From Anastrepha obliqua (lineage: Eukaryota; Arthropoda; Insecta; Diptera; Tephritidae): 64,000 bases of DNA. Made by a program: the position numbers and the translations under genes. The stretch's first letter is position 1. Each line of letters opens with the position of its first letter. The notes under the pieces are model-generated. The model was given only the letters and a program-made list of their open reading frames with translations, searched no databases and was not told the DNA's origin. The stretch covers positions 3,412,501 to 3,476,500 of the forward strand of contig NW_026562179.1 in the NCBI RefSeq assembly GCF_027943255.1, read 5' to 3'. Positions 1 through 10,244 of this stretch are shown here, one piece after another.

Positions 1-290
1 GTACTGAAAATTTTCACATATACTATACATACATAAGTACATACTTTATATTTTTTTTGAATAATTTAAAATTACGTACATATACTATACATACATAAGT
101 ACATAATTTATATTTTTTTGAATAATTTAAAATTACATACATATATTGTACTATACATACATAAGTACATACTTTATATTTTTTTGAATAACTTAAAATT
201 ACATACATATACTATACATACATAAGTACATACTTTATATTTTTTTGAATAATTTAAAATTACATACATATATTATACTATATATATTTC
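1..290. repeat. Tandem repeat, about four units of 61-66 bp, in the leader of the gypsy element
   Basis: The unit beginning ACTATACATACATAAGTAC recurs at about 22, 84, 150 and 211, so spacing is 62, 66 and 61 bp. Each unit ends in a T-run followed by GAATAATTTAAAATTACATAC. It lies directly upstream of the gag start at 316, and no LTR-like sequence matching the 3' LTR is seen here. I infer that it is the 5' untranslated leader of the retrotransposon and that the 5' LTR lies left of the window. Minus-strand frames through it are repeat shadows. Confidence 0.75.
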
Positions 291-315
291 GCATAAAAAA
301 AAAAAAAAAACCATT

Positions 316-1332
316 ATGGAAACTTTAGAGATAAGTAAATTTAATTTAGTATTAGCGTGCATTAAAAACATTGAAAATTTGGATGGCAATGATCCAAACC
401 AATTACCAGACTTTATAGAACAAATTGAGAATATTTTGCCTACAATTTCTGAATTCAACTCAGCTAATAGTAATGTGCTATTTGGTTACATAAAAAACAA
501 ATGCATTGGTAAAACTAGGGAAGCTATTCATCGACATCCTAACGTAACTTCATGGCCTATTTTAAAAGAAATCTTAACCACAAATTTTGGCGAGAAAGAC
601 AACAGTAATGACTTGATGGGTAGTTTAAAAACTTGCAGAATGCAGGGAACAATCGAAAATTATTATTACAAAATTAATAAATTAGCTAATAGAATTCATA
701 ACAGAAATTTGACTCATAATGATAATACTTACTCGACCGAAGAAGTAAATAGAATAGCTCTTAAGACTTTTAGAGAAAACCTCCCAGAACCTACAAGGAC
801 AATGATATTTTCTAGAAATCCGAGTACTATAGAAGGTGCTTTCAAAATAATATTAGAAGCCAGACATCAACATTATACCCAGTTTGGTCCAGCAAAAAGA
901 AATTATATTAATACAAATATAAGAACAAATTTTAGTGATAATTTTAATAACCCTAATAATTTCGATCGTCAAAGACAACTTAGTTGTAACAACAGTAGCA
1001 ATAGATCTAATCGAACTAATTTACAAGTATCAGTAGGCCAGCAAGTCACACCCTATCAAAATAAACAGTTTCCCAATCCAAATTTATACCATAATAACCC
1101 ATCAAACTCAAATTCCACAGGTCAAACAAGACGTTCACATTTTTCACAAACATCGAATAGAAATTATCAACAATTTATCCCTGATACTAGATCTTACCAA
1201 ACTAGGCAACCAGTTGTAAACAACCAAAATGCAAATAGTTTTAATAATACAAATCAGCAATTTGAATCAATGGAAATTGGAAATTCGAATGTAAATTTTC
1301 CTATAGCAGGCGAGCAAAACTTCCTTACATAG
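316..1332 (+). CDS. Gag-like protein of Ty3/gypsy retrotransposon
   Basis: This 338-residue frame starts at an ATG after an A-run and immediately precedes pol. The first 190 residues look like the helical gag core of gypsy-type elements. From about residue 200 the protein is a low-complexity tail very rich in Asn, Gln, Ser and Arg. No CCHC zinc knuckle is visible, as in many gypsy-lineage gags, where basic stretches bind RNA. It ends in FLT-stop; pol is in the -1 frame and remains open through the gag end, so production by -1 frameshifting is likely (known for the family, inferred here). It would form the intracellular particle. The frame is uninterrupted. Confidence 0.8.
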   Translation: METLEISKFNLVLACIKNIENLDGNDPNQLPDFIEQIENILPTISEFNSANSNVLFGYIKNKCIGKTREAIHRHPNVTSWPILKEILTTNFGEKDNSNDLMGSLKTCRMQGTIENYYYKINKLANRIHNRNLTHNDNTYSTEEVNRIALKTFRENLPEPTRTMIFSRNPSTIEGAFKIILEARHQHYTQFGPAKRNYINTNIRTNFSDNFNNPNNFDRQRQLSCNNSSNRSNRTNLQVSVGQQVTPYQNKQFPNPNLYHNNPSNSNSTGQTRRSHFSQTSNRNYQQFIPDTRSYQTRQPVVNNQNANSFNNTNQQFESMEIGNSNVNFPIAGEQNFLT

Positions 1333-1346
1333 TTATTAACAATCCA

Positions 1347-4300
1347 GTGAAAAAATTAAAATTTATAATTGACACTGGTGCTGAGTTTAGTATAATTAAT
1401 CCTGATATTTGTCACCCTAAATTTAAGCAAGATGTAAACGTAGTAGCAAGAGCATTAGGTACTAAAATATCAATAACCAAACTTTGCAAATTTCCAATAT
1501 TTAAAGAGTTTAATGTAAATAATTATCATTGTGAATTTTTAGAATATGCTTTTAATAAAAATTTTGATGGACTTATCGGTAATAATATTTTCCAAGAATT
1601 AAGTTGCATCATCGATTTACCCAATCGTCAATTAATTACCAGTACTGCAGTAATTACTATGTTTTTATCTAAAGAAGAAGAAGTCTATGACGATTTAGCT
1701 TATAAGGATAACTATTTTTTTAATTGTGAAGTTGAAAGGGCTAATGTAATATCCCATATTCAAACGAGCCTCCTAGAAGAATATGAAAAAGAAAAGTTAC
1801 TAAAAATTATTAAAAAATATAAACACGTATTCTATGATAAAGCCGACAGTTTAAGTTTTACTAGTGAAATAAAACATAGGATTTTAACTAAACACGATAT
1901 GCCAGTTTACTCGAAGTTATACAGATATCCCGAGGTGCATAAAGACGAGGTGAATGATCAAATTGAAAACATGCTAAAACAAAACATAATCAGACACTCT
2001 AATAGTCCTTATAATAGCCCAATTTGGATCGTTCCGAAAAAATTAAACTCCTCCAATAAACAAAACTGGCGCATAGTAATTGATTATCGTAAACTCAATG
2101 ATATTACTATTGAAGACAGATTTCCAATGCCTAACATTGATGATATCTTTGATAAACTAGGAAAATGCCAATATTTTTCTACACTTGATTTGGCGAAGGG
2201 ATTTCACCAAATCGAAGTTCATCCAGACGACATTCCAAAAACCGCGTTTTCGACAGCAACTGGCCATTACGAGTTTTTGCGCATGCCCTTTGGCCTCCGT
2301 AATGCGCCAGCGACGTTTCAGAGACTGATTAACAACGTATTGAAAGAATACATTGGTTCAATCTGTTTAGTGTATTTAGATGACGTTCTAATTTTTTCGA
2401 CAAGTATTGAAGAACATTTAGAAGCAATAGATAAAGTATTAAGACGTTTAAGCCAGGCCAATTTGAAATTGCAAGTAGATAAGTGTACGTTTCTGGCAAA
2501 AGAAACTGAATTCTTAGGCCATGTTGTCACTGCCGAAGATATCAAACCAAACCCTGAAAAACTTAAAACGGTAGAGAAAATAGCTTTACCCAAAACACAA
2601 AAAGAAATTAAGTCATTTTTAGGCATAACTGGTTTTTATAGGCGTTTTATTAAAGACTACTCAAAAGTAGCTCATCACCTTATTAAATATTTAAAGCAAG
2701 GAGCAAAAATTAATATAAATGACAAAGATTATAGATTAGCTTTTGAAAAATTGAAACAATTACTTAAGAATGACCCTATACTGGTTCATCCGGATTTTAA
2801 TAAAACATTTACACTTGTAACCGATGCAAGTAATTTTGCATTGGGAGCAGCACTTATGCAGGGAAATAAAGCAGTATCCTTTGCAAGTCGCACTTTAAAC
2901 GGCCATGAAAGAAACTACAGCACAATTGAGAAAGAATTATTAGCCATTGTGTGGGCAACAAAATATTTTCGTCCTTATCTTTTTGGCCGTAGATTCATAA
3001 TTAAAACCGACCACCGTCCTTTAGTCTGGCTTAATAATATAAAAGAACATAATGCGAAAATCCAAAGATGGAAAATCAAGCTAAATGAGTTCGATTTCGA
3101 AATTAATTATATAAAAGGTAAGGAAAATGTAATAGCTGACGGCCTTAGTAGATTAAGTTATGAGGCATCAAATAGTGAAATTGATATTAATTTAAATGAA
3201 TTGTTTGACGAAGATGCCAATACAGTTCACAGCGCAGATACTGATGATGCTGACTTTATTAAAATCACGGAATGTCCTATTAATATGTTTAAAAATCAAA
3301 TATTTATACAAACGTCAAATGAAAATTCTTGTAAGACGAAAATAATGTTCAAAAATAAGATTCGACACATATTAAAAATAGCAAATACAGACGGTATTTT
3401 GAAATTTTTGAAGGATAAGCTTTCTTCAAAAGGTCTTGTAGTAGTTTTTTGTCCAAATATTGAGCTCTACAAAGAATTCCAAACTTTGTATATTAAATGT
3501 TTTGCCAGAAACAAAAATCTCAAAATATTAAAAGCAAATTTATTTTTGGAAGATGTAGTTGATAGAGACAGGCTCCTAGAGTTAATTGAAACAACACACA
3601 TTAAAAATAATCATAGGGGTATTAATGAGGTTTACGAAGAATTAAGAAAATTGTATTTTTATCCCAAATTACAAAAAGAAATTCAGAAATACATAAACAA
3701 TTGCGAAACATGCAAGCTGGCAAAACACGACAGGTCTCCGATTAAATACAATTTAAATATTACGCCCACCCCTGTAAAGCACAATGATATTGTGCATGCA
3801 GATATATGGTACCCGCAACGAGGCACCATGTATCTCACAAGCATAGATAAGTTAACGAAGTACGCAACTGCGTACTATTTAGAAGATAGAACTTGGGTGT
3901 CAATACTAAAAGCACTTAAGCAAAGAATCCAATATTTAGGAAAGCCAAATTTTATAGTATTCGACAACGAACTAGATACTGCCGTAATAAGGGAATTTTT
4001 AAAGGAACAAGAAATAAAATTTCACACTACCACAGCGTATCTCAAAACTGGCAACGCAGATATAGAAAGGCTACATGGAACCCTTAATGAGCACATTCGT
4101 CTTTTTAATGCGGATCCAAATAATAAAGATGATATTGACGAAAATGTACATAAAGCCATAATATCATACAACAATACAATTCATACTACTACTAAGTTTC
4201 GACCCAGCGATCTTTTGAATAATATGATTTCACAAGAAGAAATATCCAAGCTTTCACAAAAAGTACATGAAAAGAAAGTTAATAAAATAAATTTATTGAA

Positions 4301-4484
4301 TCAGAAAGCCAATAGAGTTGACACAGACAGTTTTGCCAAAAACATTGTTAATAATAACAGGGTTAGCAAATCAAAACCAAAATATAAGAAAATTACTAAT
4401 TATAAACAAGATGGAAATTACTTAGTATCAAACGATAATAAATTTAAAAAAATATATAAATCCCAAGTAAAACGAAAAACATGA
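1347..4484 (+). CDS. Pol polyprotein of Ty3/gypsy retrotransposon (PR-RT-RNaseH-IN)
   Basis: The frame is open for 1,045 residues and continues upstream into the end of gag in the -1 frame, so the listed start is nominal. Domains in order: aspartic protease with IDTGAEF near residue 9; reverse transcriptase around residues 180-380 with LDLAKGFHQI and the catalytic YLDD box; RNase H with TDAS, ERNYSTIEKE and TDHRPL; an HHCC-like zinc region (CETC near residue 790); integrase core with D (HADIW), D (FDNEL) and E (ADIERLHG). There is no env frame afterwards. It copies the RNA genome into DNA and inserts it. Having no internal stop, it is among the best preserved retroelement genes in the window. 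Activity cannot be judged without the 5' LTR. Confidence 0.9.
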   Translation: MKKLKFIIDTGAEFSIINPDICHPKFKQDVNVVARALGTKISITKLCKFPIFKEFNVNNYHCEFLEYAFNKNFDGLIGNNIFQELSCIIDLPNRQLITSTAVITMFLSKEEEVYDDLAYKDNYFFNCEVERANVISHIQTSLLEEYEKEKLLKIIKKYKHVFYDKADSLSFTSEIKHRILTKHDMPVYSKLYRYPEVHKDEVNDQIENMLKQNIIRHSNSPYNSPIWIVPKKLNSSNKQNWRIVIDYRKLNDITIEDRFPMPNIDDIFDKLGKCQYFSTLDLAKGFHQIEVHPDDIPKTAFSTATGHYEFLRMPFGLRNAPATFQRLINNVLKEYIGSICLVYLDDVLIFSTSIEEHLEAIDKVLRRLSQANLKLQVDKCTFLAKETEFLGHVVTAEDIKPNPEKLKTVEKIALPKTQKEIKSFLGITGFYRRFIKDYSKVAHHLIKYLKQGAKININDKDYRLAFEKLKQLLKNDPILVHPDFNKTFTLVTDASNFALGAALMQGNKAVSFASRTLNGHERNYSTIEKELLAIVWATKYFRPYLFGRRFIIKTDHRPLVWLNNIKEHNAKIQRWKIKLNEFDFEINYIKGKENVIADGLSRLSYEASNSEIDINLNELFDEDANTVHSADTDDADFIKITECPINMFKNQIFIQTSNENSCKTKIMFKNKIRHILKIANTDGILKFLKDKLSSKGLVVVFCPNIELYKEFQTLYIKCFARNKNLKILKANLFLEDVVDRDRLLELIETTHIKNNHRGINEVYEELRKLYFYPKLQKEIQKYINNCETCKLAKHDRSPIKYNLNITPTPVKHNDIVHADIWYPQRGTMYLTSIDKLTKYATAYYLEDRTWVSILKALKQRIQYLGKPNFIVFDNELDTAVIREFLKEQEIKFHTTTAYLKTGNADIERLHGTLNEHIRLFNADPNNKDDIDENVHKAIISYNNTIHTTTKFRPSDLLNNMISQEEISKLSQKVHEKKVNKINLLNQKANRVDTDSFAKNIVNNNRVSKSKPKYKKITNYKQDGNYLVSNDNKFKKIYKSQVKRKT

Positions 4485-4663
4485 AAAAAAAAATGAAGAA
4501 AAGAAAAAAAATATTCAGAAAAACTAGAAAATGTGAATAATGTTTAAAAATATAAAAATAAATAATTGCAATAATGTATACCAATATAAAAAATATGATT
4601 AAACATTTACCTTAAATAAGTTCATTTTGAACAAGCAGGGACTGCTTAGTCTACGGGTGGAGG

Positions 4664-4909
4664 TGTAACATAAGATACATACCTACATACATGTATAACA
4701 CATAAATACCTGAATACATATCTACATACGTACATACTTACATACACAAACATATTAACTTACATATTTAAATATTAATCTTAAATTTAGCAATAAGAGA
4801 AATTAGAGTAAGAGTAGAACTTTAAGAGATTTCGTTAGATGTAAGCTTTAGATAAATAAGGTTTACTGTAAATAAATTTGAATAAAGGAATTGAGTTATT
4901 TCGCAGACA
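4664..4909 (+). repeat. Probable 3' LTR of the gypsy element
   Basis: A purine-rich tract (GGGTGGAGG, 4655-4663) is followed by TGTAACATAAG, a plausible LTR start. AATAAA polyadenylation signals occur at 4871 and 4881. A plausible end is ...CGCAGACA at 4909, giving TGT...ACA, about 246 bp. The partner LTR is outside the window, so the right boundary is a guess, limited by the hAT sequence that begins within a few bases. Confidence 0.55.
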
Positions 4910-4916
4910 CCGAGAA

Positions 4917-5169
4917 GTGAGTTTGTGTTTTAATAACGTTAATATATTCGCTTTCAGCAATACGAGCTTTTCAAAAGAAAAGTCAGTCAAGCGACTCCGC
5001 CTTGGACTATTAATAATGCCCGCAAAGGAAAATAGTCGCTCCACAGGGCCTGAAGACGTAAGCGGCAAAACAGTACTATGTCCTTTAATGTGGGATATTT
5101 GGACCATATATTGGAAGTTTTATCATCATCATTCAAATATTGATGCATCATATTCGAAATAAAATGCAT
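4917..5169 (-). pseudogene. hAT transposase C-terminal remnant (dimerisation domain)
   Basis: On the minus strand two overlapping frames give first IWSKYPTLKDIV and then TSSGPVERLFSFAG, RRSRLTD and FEKLVLLKAN. These are the signature of the hAT C-terminal dimerisation region (WW..YP.L, S..vER.FS, R..L, E.L..L..N). A frameshift near 5085-5105 separates the two pieces. No N-terminal BED finger or catalytic region is present. The left edge abuts the end of the gypsy 3' LTR, so the LTR element may have inserted into this hAT relic. Confidence 0.7.
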
Positions 5170-5504
5170 GCTTTCACCCTCCTCCAGTGATTTACATGAT
5201 GTGAGCTACATCATTATTCGTTCACTTTAATAATTCTTTGCAAAAAATTTATTTTTATCAAAATAATTAATTCTAATTCGAACTAATTGAATATCTAATT
5301 GCATTAGCAGAAGTCAATTAGATTTCTAATTGTAAAGGTAAACCAATTTTTTTTGCTAATGGCAACTAATTGCAATTAGTTTTACCACTGGAATAAAAAT
5401 TTCAATTATCTAATGGGAATTAGTTGAACTCATTCTAATTGTTTGATGAATTAGAAAATATAAACCAATTGCATCAATTGCTAATTCTAATTGGAGTTTA
5501 ACAT
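5170..5504. other. AT-rich spacer with many CTAATTG/CAATTAG motifs
   Basis: No coding potential. From about 5265 the sequence repeats TAATT, CTAATTG and the complementary CAATTAG on both strands, including ACTAATTGCAATTAGTTTTA near 5365, which is palindromic in its centre. This looks like a small inverted-repeat element or its decayed copy. It lies at the edge where the Helitron Rep reading frame stops. Confidence 0.4.
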
Positions 5505-8120
5505 GTTTGAATTTTCGTAGGTTTGCTGTTACAAATGTGTTCAAATCATTTCGATCATATTCTTTTTCACGTCTTAATTCTGCATTGTATGCATCATGCA
5601 TCGGACTATTTGGTGCGATCATACCTAACTCACTCAGAGTTTTATTTGCAATCATCAGGCAAAAGTCTTCGATTTTAATTAATGCCTCATTATATAATTC
5701 ATCTGTATAATTAAATTTGGATTTGCAGTAATGCGACGTACTTGATGTAGGATATCTTCTGTCATGTATTCTTGGTAAGTACTCCACAATTCTTTTGGGT
5801 TTGCTGCGAAACATGTAGCAATAATGATGGCAAATAGTGTTCTTATTTGGTGTGGAGAACTTGTTGCACATCCATCCATAAGAGTTGCATCCCGCTGATT
5901 ATCATTTTCAAGCAAATTCAATTCTTTGCATGCTTGCTGATAAGTACAACAAAGATGACCATTAACTCGTTTCAAACTTTCGAATGATCTTGGGCCGGGA
6001 ATATCAACTAAGAGTAAACGTAAATAGAAACATACCACTTTACTTGGATGCACAGTGTAAAGTCGTCCGATTGCATCACCCAAATGAACACCTGGATATC
6101 CATCTACAGGTATTCCTCGTTGCCTTCATACCCAGAACCTTGATGATGCATTCCAAGTATAATATTTAGGAACATTTGAATAAAGCAATGTTCTTGCAAA
6201 TGAATCTGTTTCACATAAGTTGAAAAATGCAGTTAGTGTTGTTGCTGGTGGTCGTTCGGCCATTTGTTGAGCAGTATTTTCAGTGAAATAAACCCTTTGT
6301 TCATTTAAATGGACTGACAAATGAATAACAGCTGGATGGCGATCATGAATCGGAAATGATAATATTCTCCAAACTGCTTCGTTGCTACTAATGTATCTTC
6401 CCATTTGGTAATTAGTAAATTCATCATTTCGATTTACAACTCCAAATACTGACATGTCACTTCCTTTATTGATATATTTGCATATGTATTTGATGGATTT
6501 TACGGAGTTGCAATATTCAACATTTATATGTGCGTTAAATGTTTTCGATAATAATTTGGAATACGGAACTATCCAACGGTTATCGATCTCCACATCTTTA
6601 TTATTTATTTGCACAGTGACTGTTTTTCCATTATCTTCTGGTGATCTTCTACGGTGCAATGGATATCCATCATTTCCAGTCATTGTTTCAGCAATTAATT
6701 GCCTTGCGTAGTTTTTTGAACATTTACCATCAACCATACATGGATAATTTTGATTTAACGTACCACACGGTCCATGAATCATGTTTTTGGTTACAGTAGT
6801 ATGTAATTCTGGATCTTCATTTATATCAGGAATTTCAGCACATATAATATGATCAATTTTATCTGTTGTTAGTTTTTGTTTTAACCAAATCAAAATATGC
6901 GCATGAGGCAAGCCTCTTTTTTGCCATTCCACAGAATACATGAAACATTGTACATCTCCGTAAACTTTATGTTTTACAATGAAATCCATTAGAGACTGTA
7001 GCTTTCGTCTAAACACTCTTGCAGTAATGTCAAGCCTATCAGTAGCTGATTGCCCAGTATATAAATGATTCTTAATATCATCCCATTTCGGATTGCATGT
7101 GAAAGTTATGAATAAGTCGGGTCGACCATAATTTCTGACATAACACATTGCATCTTGGGCGTATTCATGCATATGCCTTGGACTGCCTGTATACGATGAA
7201 GGTAATATTACCATTTGACCAATGTTATTAACGTTGGATCGTTGTTAATTGCATCTCGTAAATGTATGTATTCGTCACAGCGTAATGTTCTGTGGTTGAA
7301 TCTAATGTAATTCAATCGTTCTGTTTCTATTTTCGCATACATGTCAACAATATACTGATGAAATAATTAACGACATTTTAAAATGTGATTCTCTTGATTT
7401 TCTCTTATCATGATTCTGTATGCAAAATAATTCATTGCGTTACAGTTTTATTTGTTTCTTGACCATTTGCTGGATTTATTTATTTCATATCAATCGAATA
7501 ACCATCTTCACCACGATAGAACATAAGAGGATATTGTAATGCATCATATTTTCGATGCGTTTCATAAACACGTTGCAGTGTATCATTTCTTCTTTGCAAA
7601 ACAATATCTCTTGGTTGAAATTCATCTCCAGATATAACAATTGCAACCTCGTTGCTTGAACGTTGAAGTTTATGTATTACCTTGAACGTTGGCATGAAGT
7701 TATCGGTTATAATTTTCCAGCACCAAAAGATGTCATTTGAAAACATGAATTATATGTGGAAATTTTTTCAAGAAAATGTTTGGAATCGGGTGATGTTCCC
7801 GATAATAATGTAGCTAATGGTTCGGGCGGATATTGTATGTCTGGTAAACGAACTTTTCCTGCAGCGCAACACATGCCTGGTATTTCAGTTTTGAATTTCA
7901 ATGCTTGACAAAATCCGCAAATTTTATCCATGCTTCCAAGGACAACGTGTTTGTGAGATGAATAATCAAGTTGTGGGTTATATTGAAATGGTGCACCATT
8001 CATATTTACAGAATTGATATTTATTGGCCGATTTTGAGAACGTGACCTAGTACAATCTCTTTGTTGACTTAATCTATCAGCATGATTTTCCTCACTTTCA
8101 TTTTGTCTGTGATTTTGCAC
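5505..8120 (-). pseudogene. Helitron Rep half (N-terminal and Rep domains), degenerate
   Basis: Reading minus from 8120: an N-terminal zinc-finger-like region (CGFC...MCCAAGKV, 8120-7707), a linker (7746-7480, NDTLQRVYETHRKYDALQYP), then the Rep domain (7214-6126) with RPDLFITFTCNPKW, the HUH motif in GLPHAHIL and the two-tyrosine motif YICKYINKG. These are the rolling-circle nicking residues of Helitron Rep. Fragments 6083-5679 and 5871-5505 carry the linker that normally precedes the helicase (YTDELYNEALIKIED...). Several stops and frame changes separate the blocks, so it is not translatable. The protein stops just before where a PIF1 helicase should begin. A helicase half lies on the opposite strand at 10245-11574. 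Confidence 0.85.
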
Positions 8121-9193
8121 ATTTCTATTGTCACGTGTATTTTACCGAATCAAAGTGGTCTTCTTTATGTCACTATTTTTCTTGTTTTTAAACTGGAATT
8201 CAAATTAACATACTGTTAGCACCATCTTTTAAAAATATAATTGAAGTGTGAGCACGCGTTGAAATGAAAATTACACAGAACAGAAATGGAAAATGATCAG
8301 CAAAAATAATATATATTTTTGAAATTTTTCTTGAAAATATCTACGGAAAGTGTGAAAACAATCTCTTTTCTTAAATATCTTAAGTAAAAACTTCTAAAAT
8401 ATTAATTATTTTTGCCGATTTCTGTTGTGTGTATTTTTCACACCATTTATTCACTGTTTCACTTGTTATCAATCATTTGCAAAATTAATATATATTTTGT
8501 AAATTTTTCTTGAAAATATCGTTGGAAAATGTGAAAACAATCTGTTCTCTTAAATATTTCTGACGCACTTTTTTTATCTCTTTGGTTGATGCCTGGAAAC
8601 TGCTTCACTTGAACACTTTACCAAATAAAACACTTTCTTGTTAGTTTTAACACTTACTTTCACTATGCACTATTACTGATAACTTTTGGTAATCTTCTAA
8701 GAAAACGGCCTTGCTTAAGTACTTTTTAGCGACGACCTGTTCAGGTTCGTTGAGCTAATGGTTTTGCTTCGGTTATCCCGAAGTGTGGGTGTAAAGAAGA
8801 AGTATTTAAGCAAAGTGTTAAGTTAGTCACAGCAGCATTGCATGCGAATGCAGGCGTGCAGCCACTGCTGTATGAATATATGTATATGTATGTACGTTTG
8901 CATTCCATTGAAATGTATGTAATGGAATGAAAATTTGGGCATAAATACTGCTGCGTCAACTTGTACATATGTGAGTAAAATGTACGCTCCATGCAACCGT
9001 TTACAATAACAACCACACGCGTAAGAAGAACGCTGCCTCGTGTATACTGTGTGTTCACGAAGAAGTAAAGGAGATTTTAACCAAACATAGTTACAAACCT
9101 TCTCCATATGTGTCTCTTCAATGTGGTAAAGTTTGGTTAAAATCGGTTGAGCTATTCTCCGTAAAGTTCATCACAACGCGAAAAACGTCTGAA
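8121..9193. other. Non-coding stretch with a 174-bp-spaced direct repeat and an RTE-tail-like end
   Basis: No gene is seen. A segment of about 85 bp containing AATTTTTCTTGAAAATATC and GTGAAAACAATCT occurs at about 8301-8385 and again at 8475-8565, roughly 174 bp apart and somewhat diverged. The left part may be the 5' untranslated region of the minus-strand Helitron relic. The right end (about 9070-9190) contains TTGGTTAAAATCGGTTGAGC, which resembles the 3' tails of RTE-type LINEs or associated short elements; that is recognition only, at low certainty. The rest holds nothing I can name. Confidence 0.4.
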
Positions 9194-9330
9194 TCTATAT
9201 ATATAAAAATGAAATGATGTTCGTTTGTACGCATTTTTTTGGCCGATACGAGGCCAATTTTATTCGTTCTTTTTTCATATTATAGGGATCCACTAGAGGA
9301 AGGTTTTTAGCAAAAAAAAATTTCTTTTAA

Positions 9331-10165
9331 ATATTTTCTTCATATAAAAAAAAGGAAAGATCAAAATATTGTGCAAAACAAAACTTGCTCGATTCTTAGA
9401 TTATAGTAAGTTTCGAATCGACATTCATTTTATGTGTACAAAAATATATTAGAAAGAAATGTTATAGTTTTTCAAAACATTTCATTTTCAACTATTAACA
9501 AAGATGTGGCAGTGGCAGTGGTGTGCCATTTGAAAATGTCTATGCGCAAGGAAAGCAGCGGGAGCCGGCTGGAGGATGATAGTTACCGATAAGTTTTCAG
9601 AGAGTTTGTTGAGCGTGTGCGCACGAAAGCGCGGAAATGCGTTTGCAAATTTATAGTTTTCTCTTTGAATGAGTTTTAGTTAATTTGTTGATTTGTTTTC
9701 TTCACTTTCGTTTACTTCATTTTCGTGTAGTAAAGTAGTATTCGGAAGCGATAGCAAAAGGAAGGCAAATACTTGACGCTACTTTTTACTTGCATAACAA
9801 ACAAAAAAACGGTAAGGATTACTGTAAAGGAATAATTTTCATAGAAAAATACGTATTTCTCTACTGAAAATACACGAACGGCAAGTACCGGCAGTAAAAG
9901 AGTCGATGTAGTATAATAAAGAAACTGCTCCGCTGCCACAAAAAGGAAACTGCAAACATATCTGATACACACTTTAACGCATGGTTAACCAAAGTTATTT
10001 CAACACACAGTTATCCTGCTTATGAAGTGTTATTTCTTCATATAAAAAAAAGAAAAAATTAAAATATTGTACAAATTGTGTTTTTAGTGAAAATTGCCGC
10101 AGAACTTGCTCGATTCTTAGATTAAGTTTCGAATTAACATTCATTTTATATGTACAACTTTTTTT
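9331..10165 (+). repeat. Direct repeat pair inside the Helitron (about 9331-9450 and 10031-10165)
   Basis: Both copies share CTTCATATAAAAAAAAG, an ATATTGT(G/A)CAAA stretch, ACTTGCTCGATTCTTAGATTA and ACATTCATTTTAT. They are about 700 bp apart. The first has lost the block containing AGTGAAAATTGCCGCAG that the second keeps. The intervening 580 bp (9450-10030) has no recognised coding content. One reading is that a foreign segment was captured or that the 5' region was duplicated during rolling-circle copying. Confidence 0.6.
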
Positions 10166-10244
10166 GAATAAATATGCGAATTTTTCGTTATTGTGAAACG
10201 ATTTGTGTCGTGTTGCTAAGTTGCAAATTTTTTTCGACGGGGAG

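Noticed and set aside
23..208. Repetitive minus-strand frame rich in YVCIV/YMYVI
   Set aside because: It is a direct translation of the 61-66-bp tandem repeat, with no start context or family similarity.
2318..2626. Minus-strand open frame of about 100 codons opposite the gypsy reverse transcriptase
   Set aside because: It is the antisense of conserved RT codons and has no family motifs of its own; similar shadows lie opposite every long element frame.
8741..9107. Minus-strand frames of about 100 codons near 9 kb
   Set aside because: Codon content is dominated by TATGTATGTACG-type repeats; no motif and no conservation within the window.
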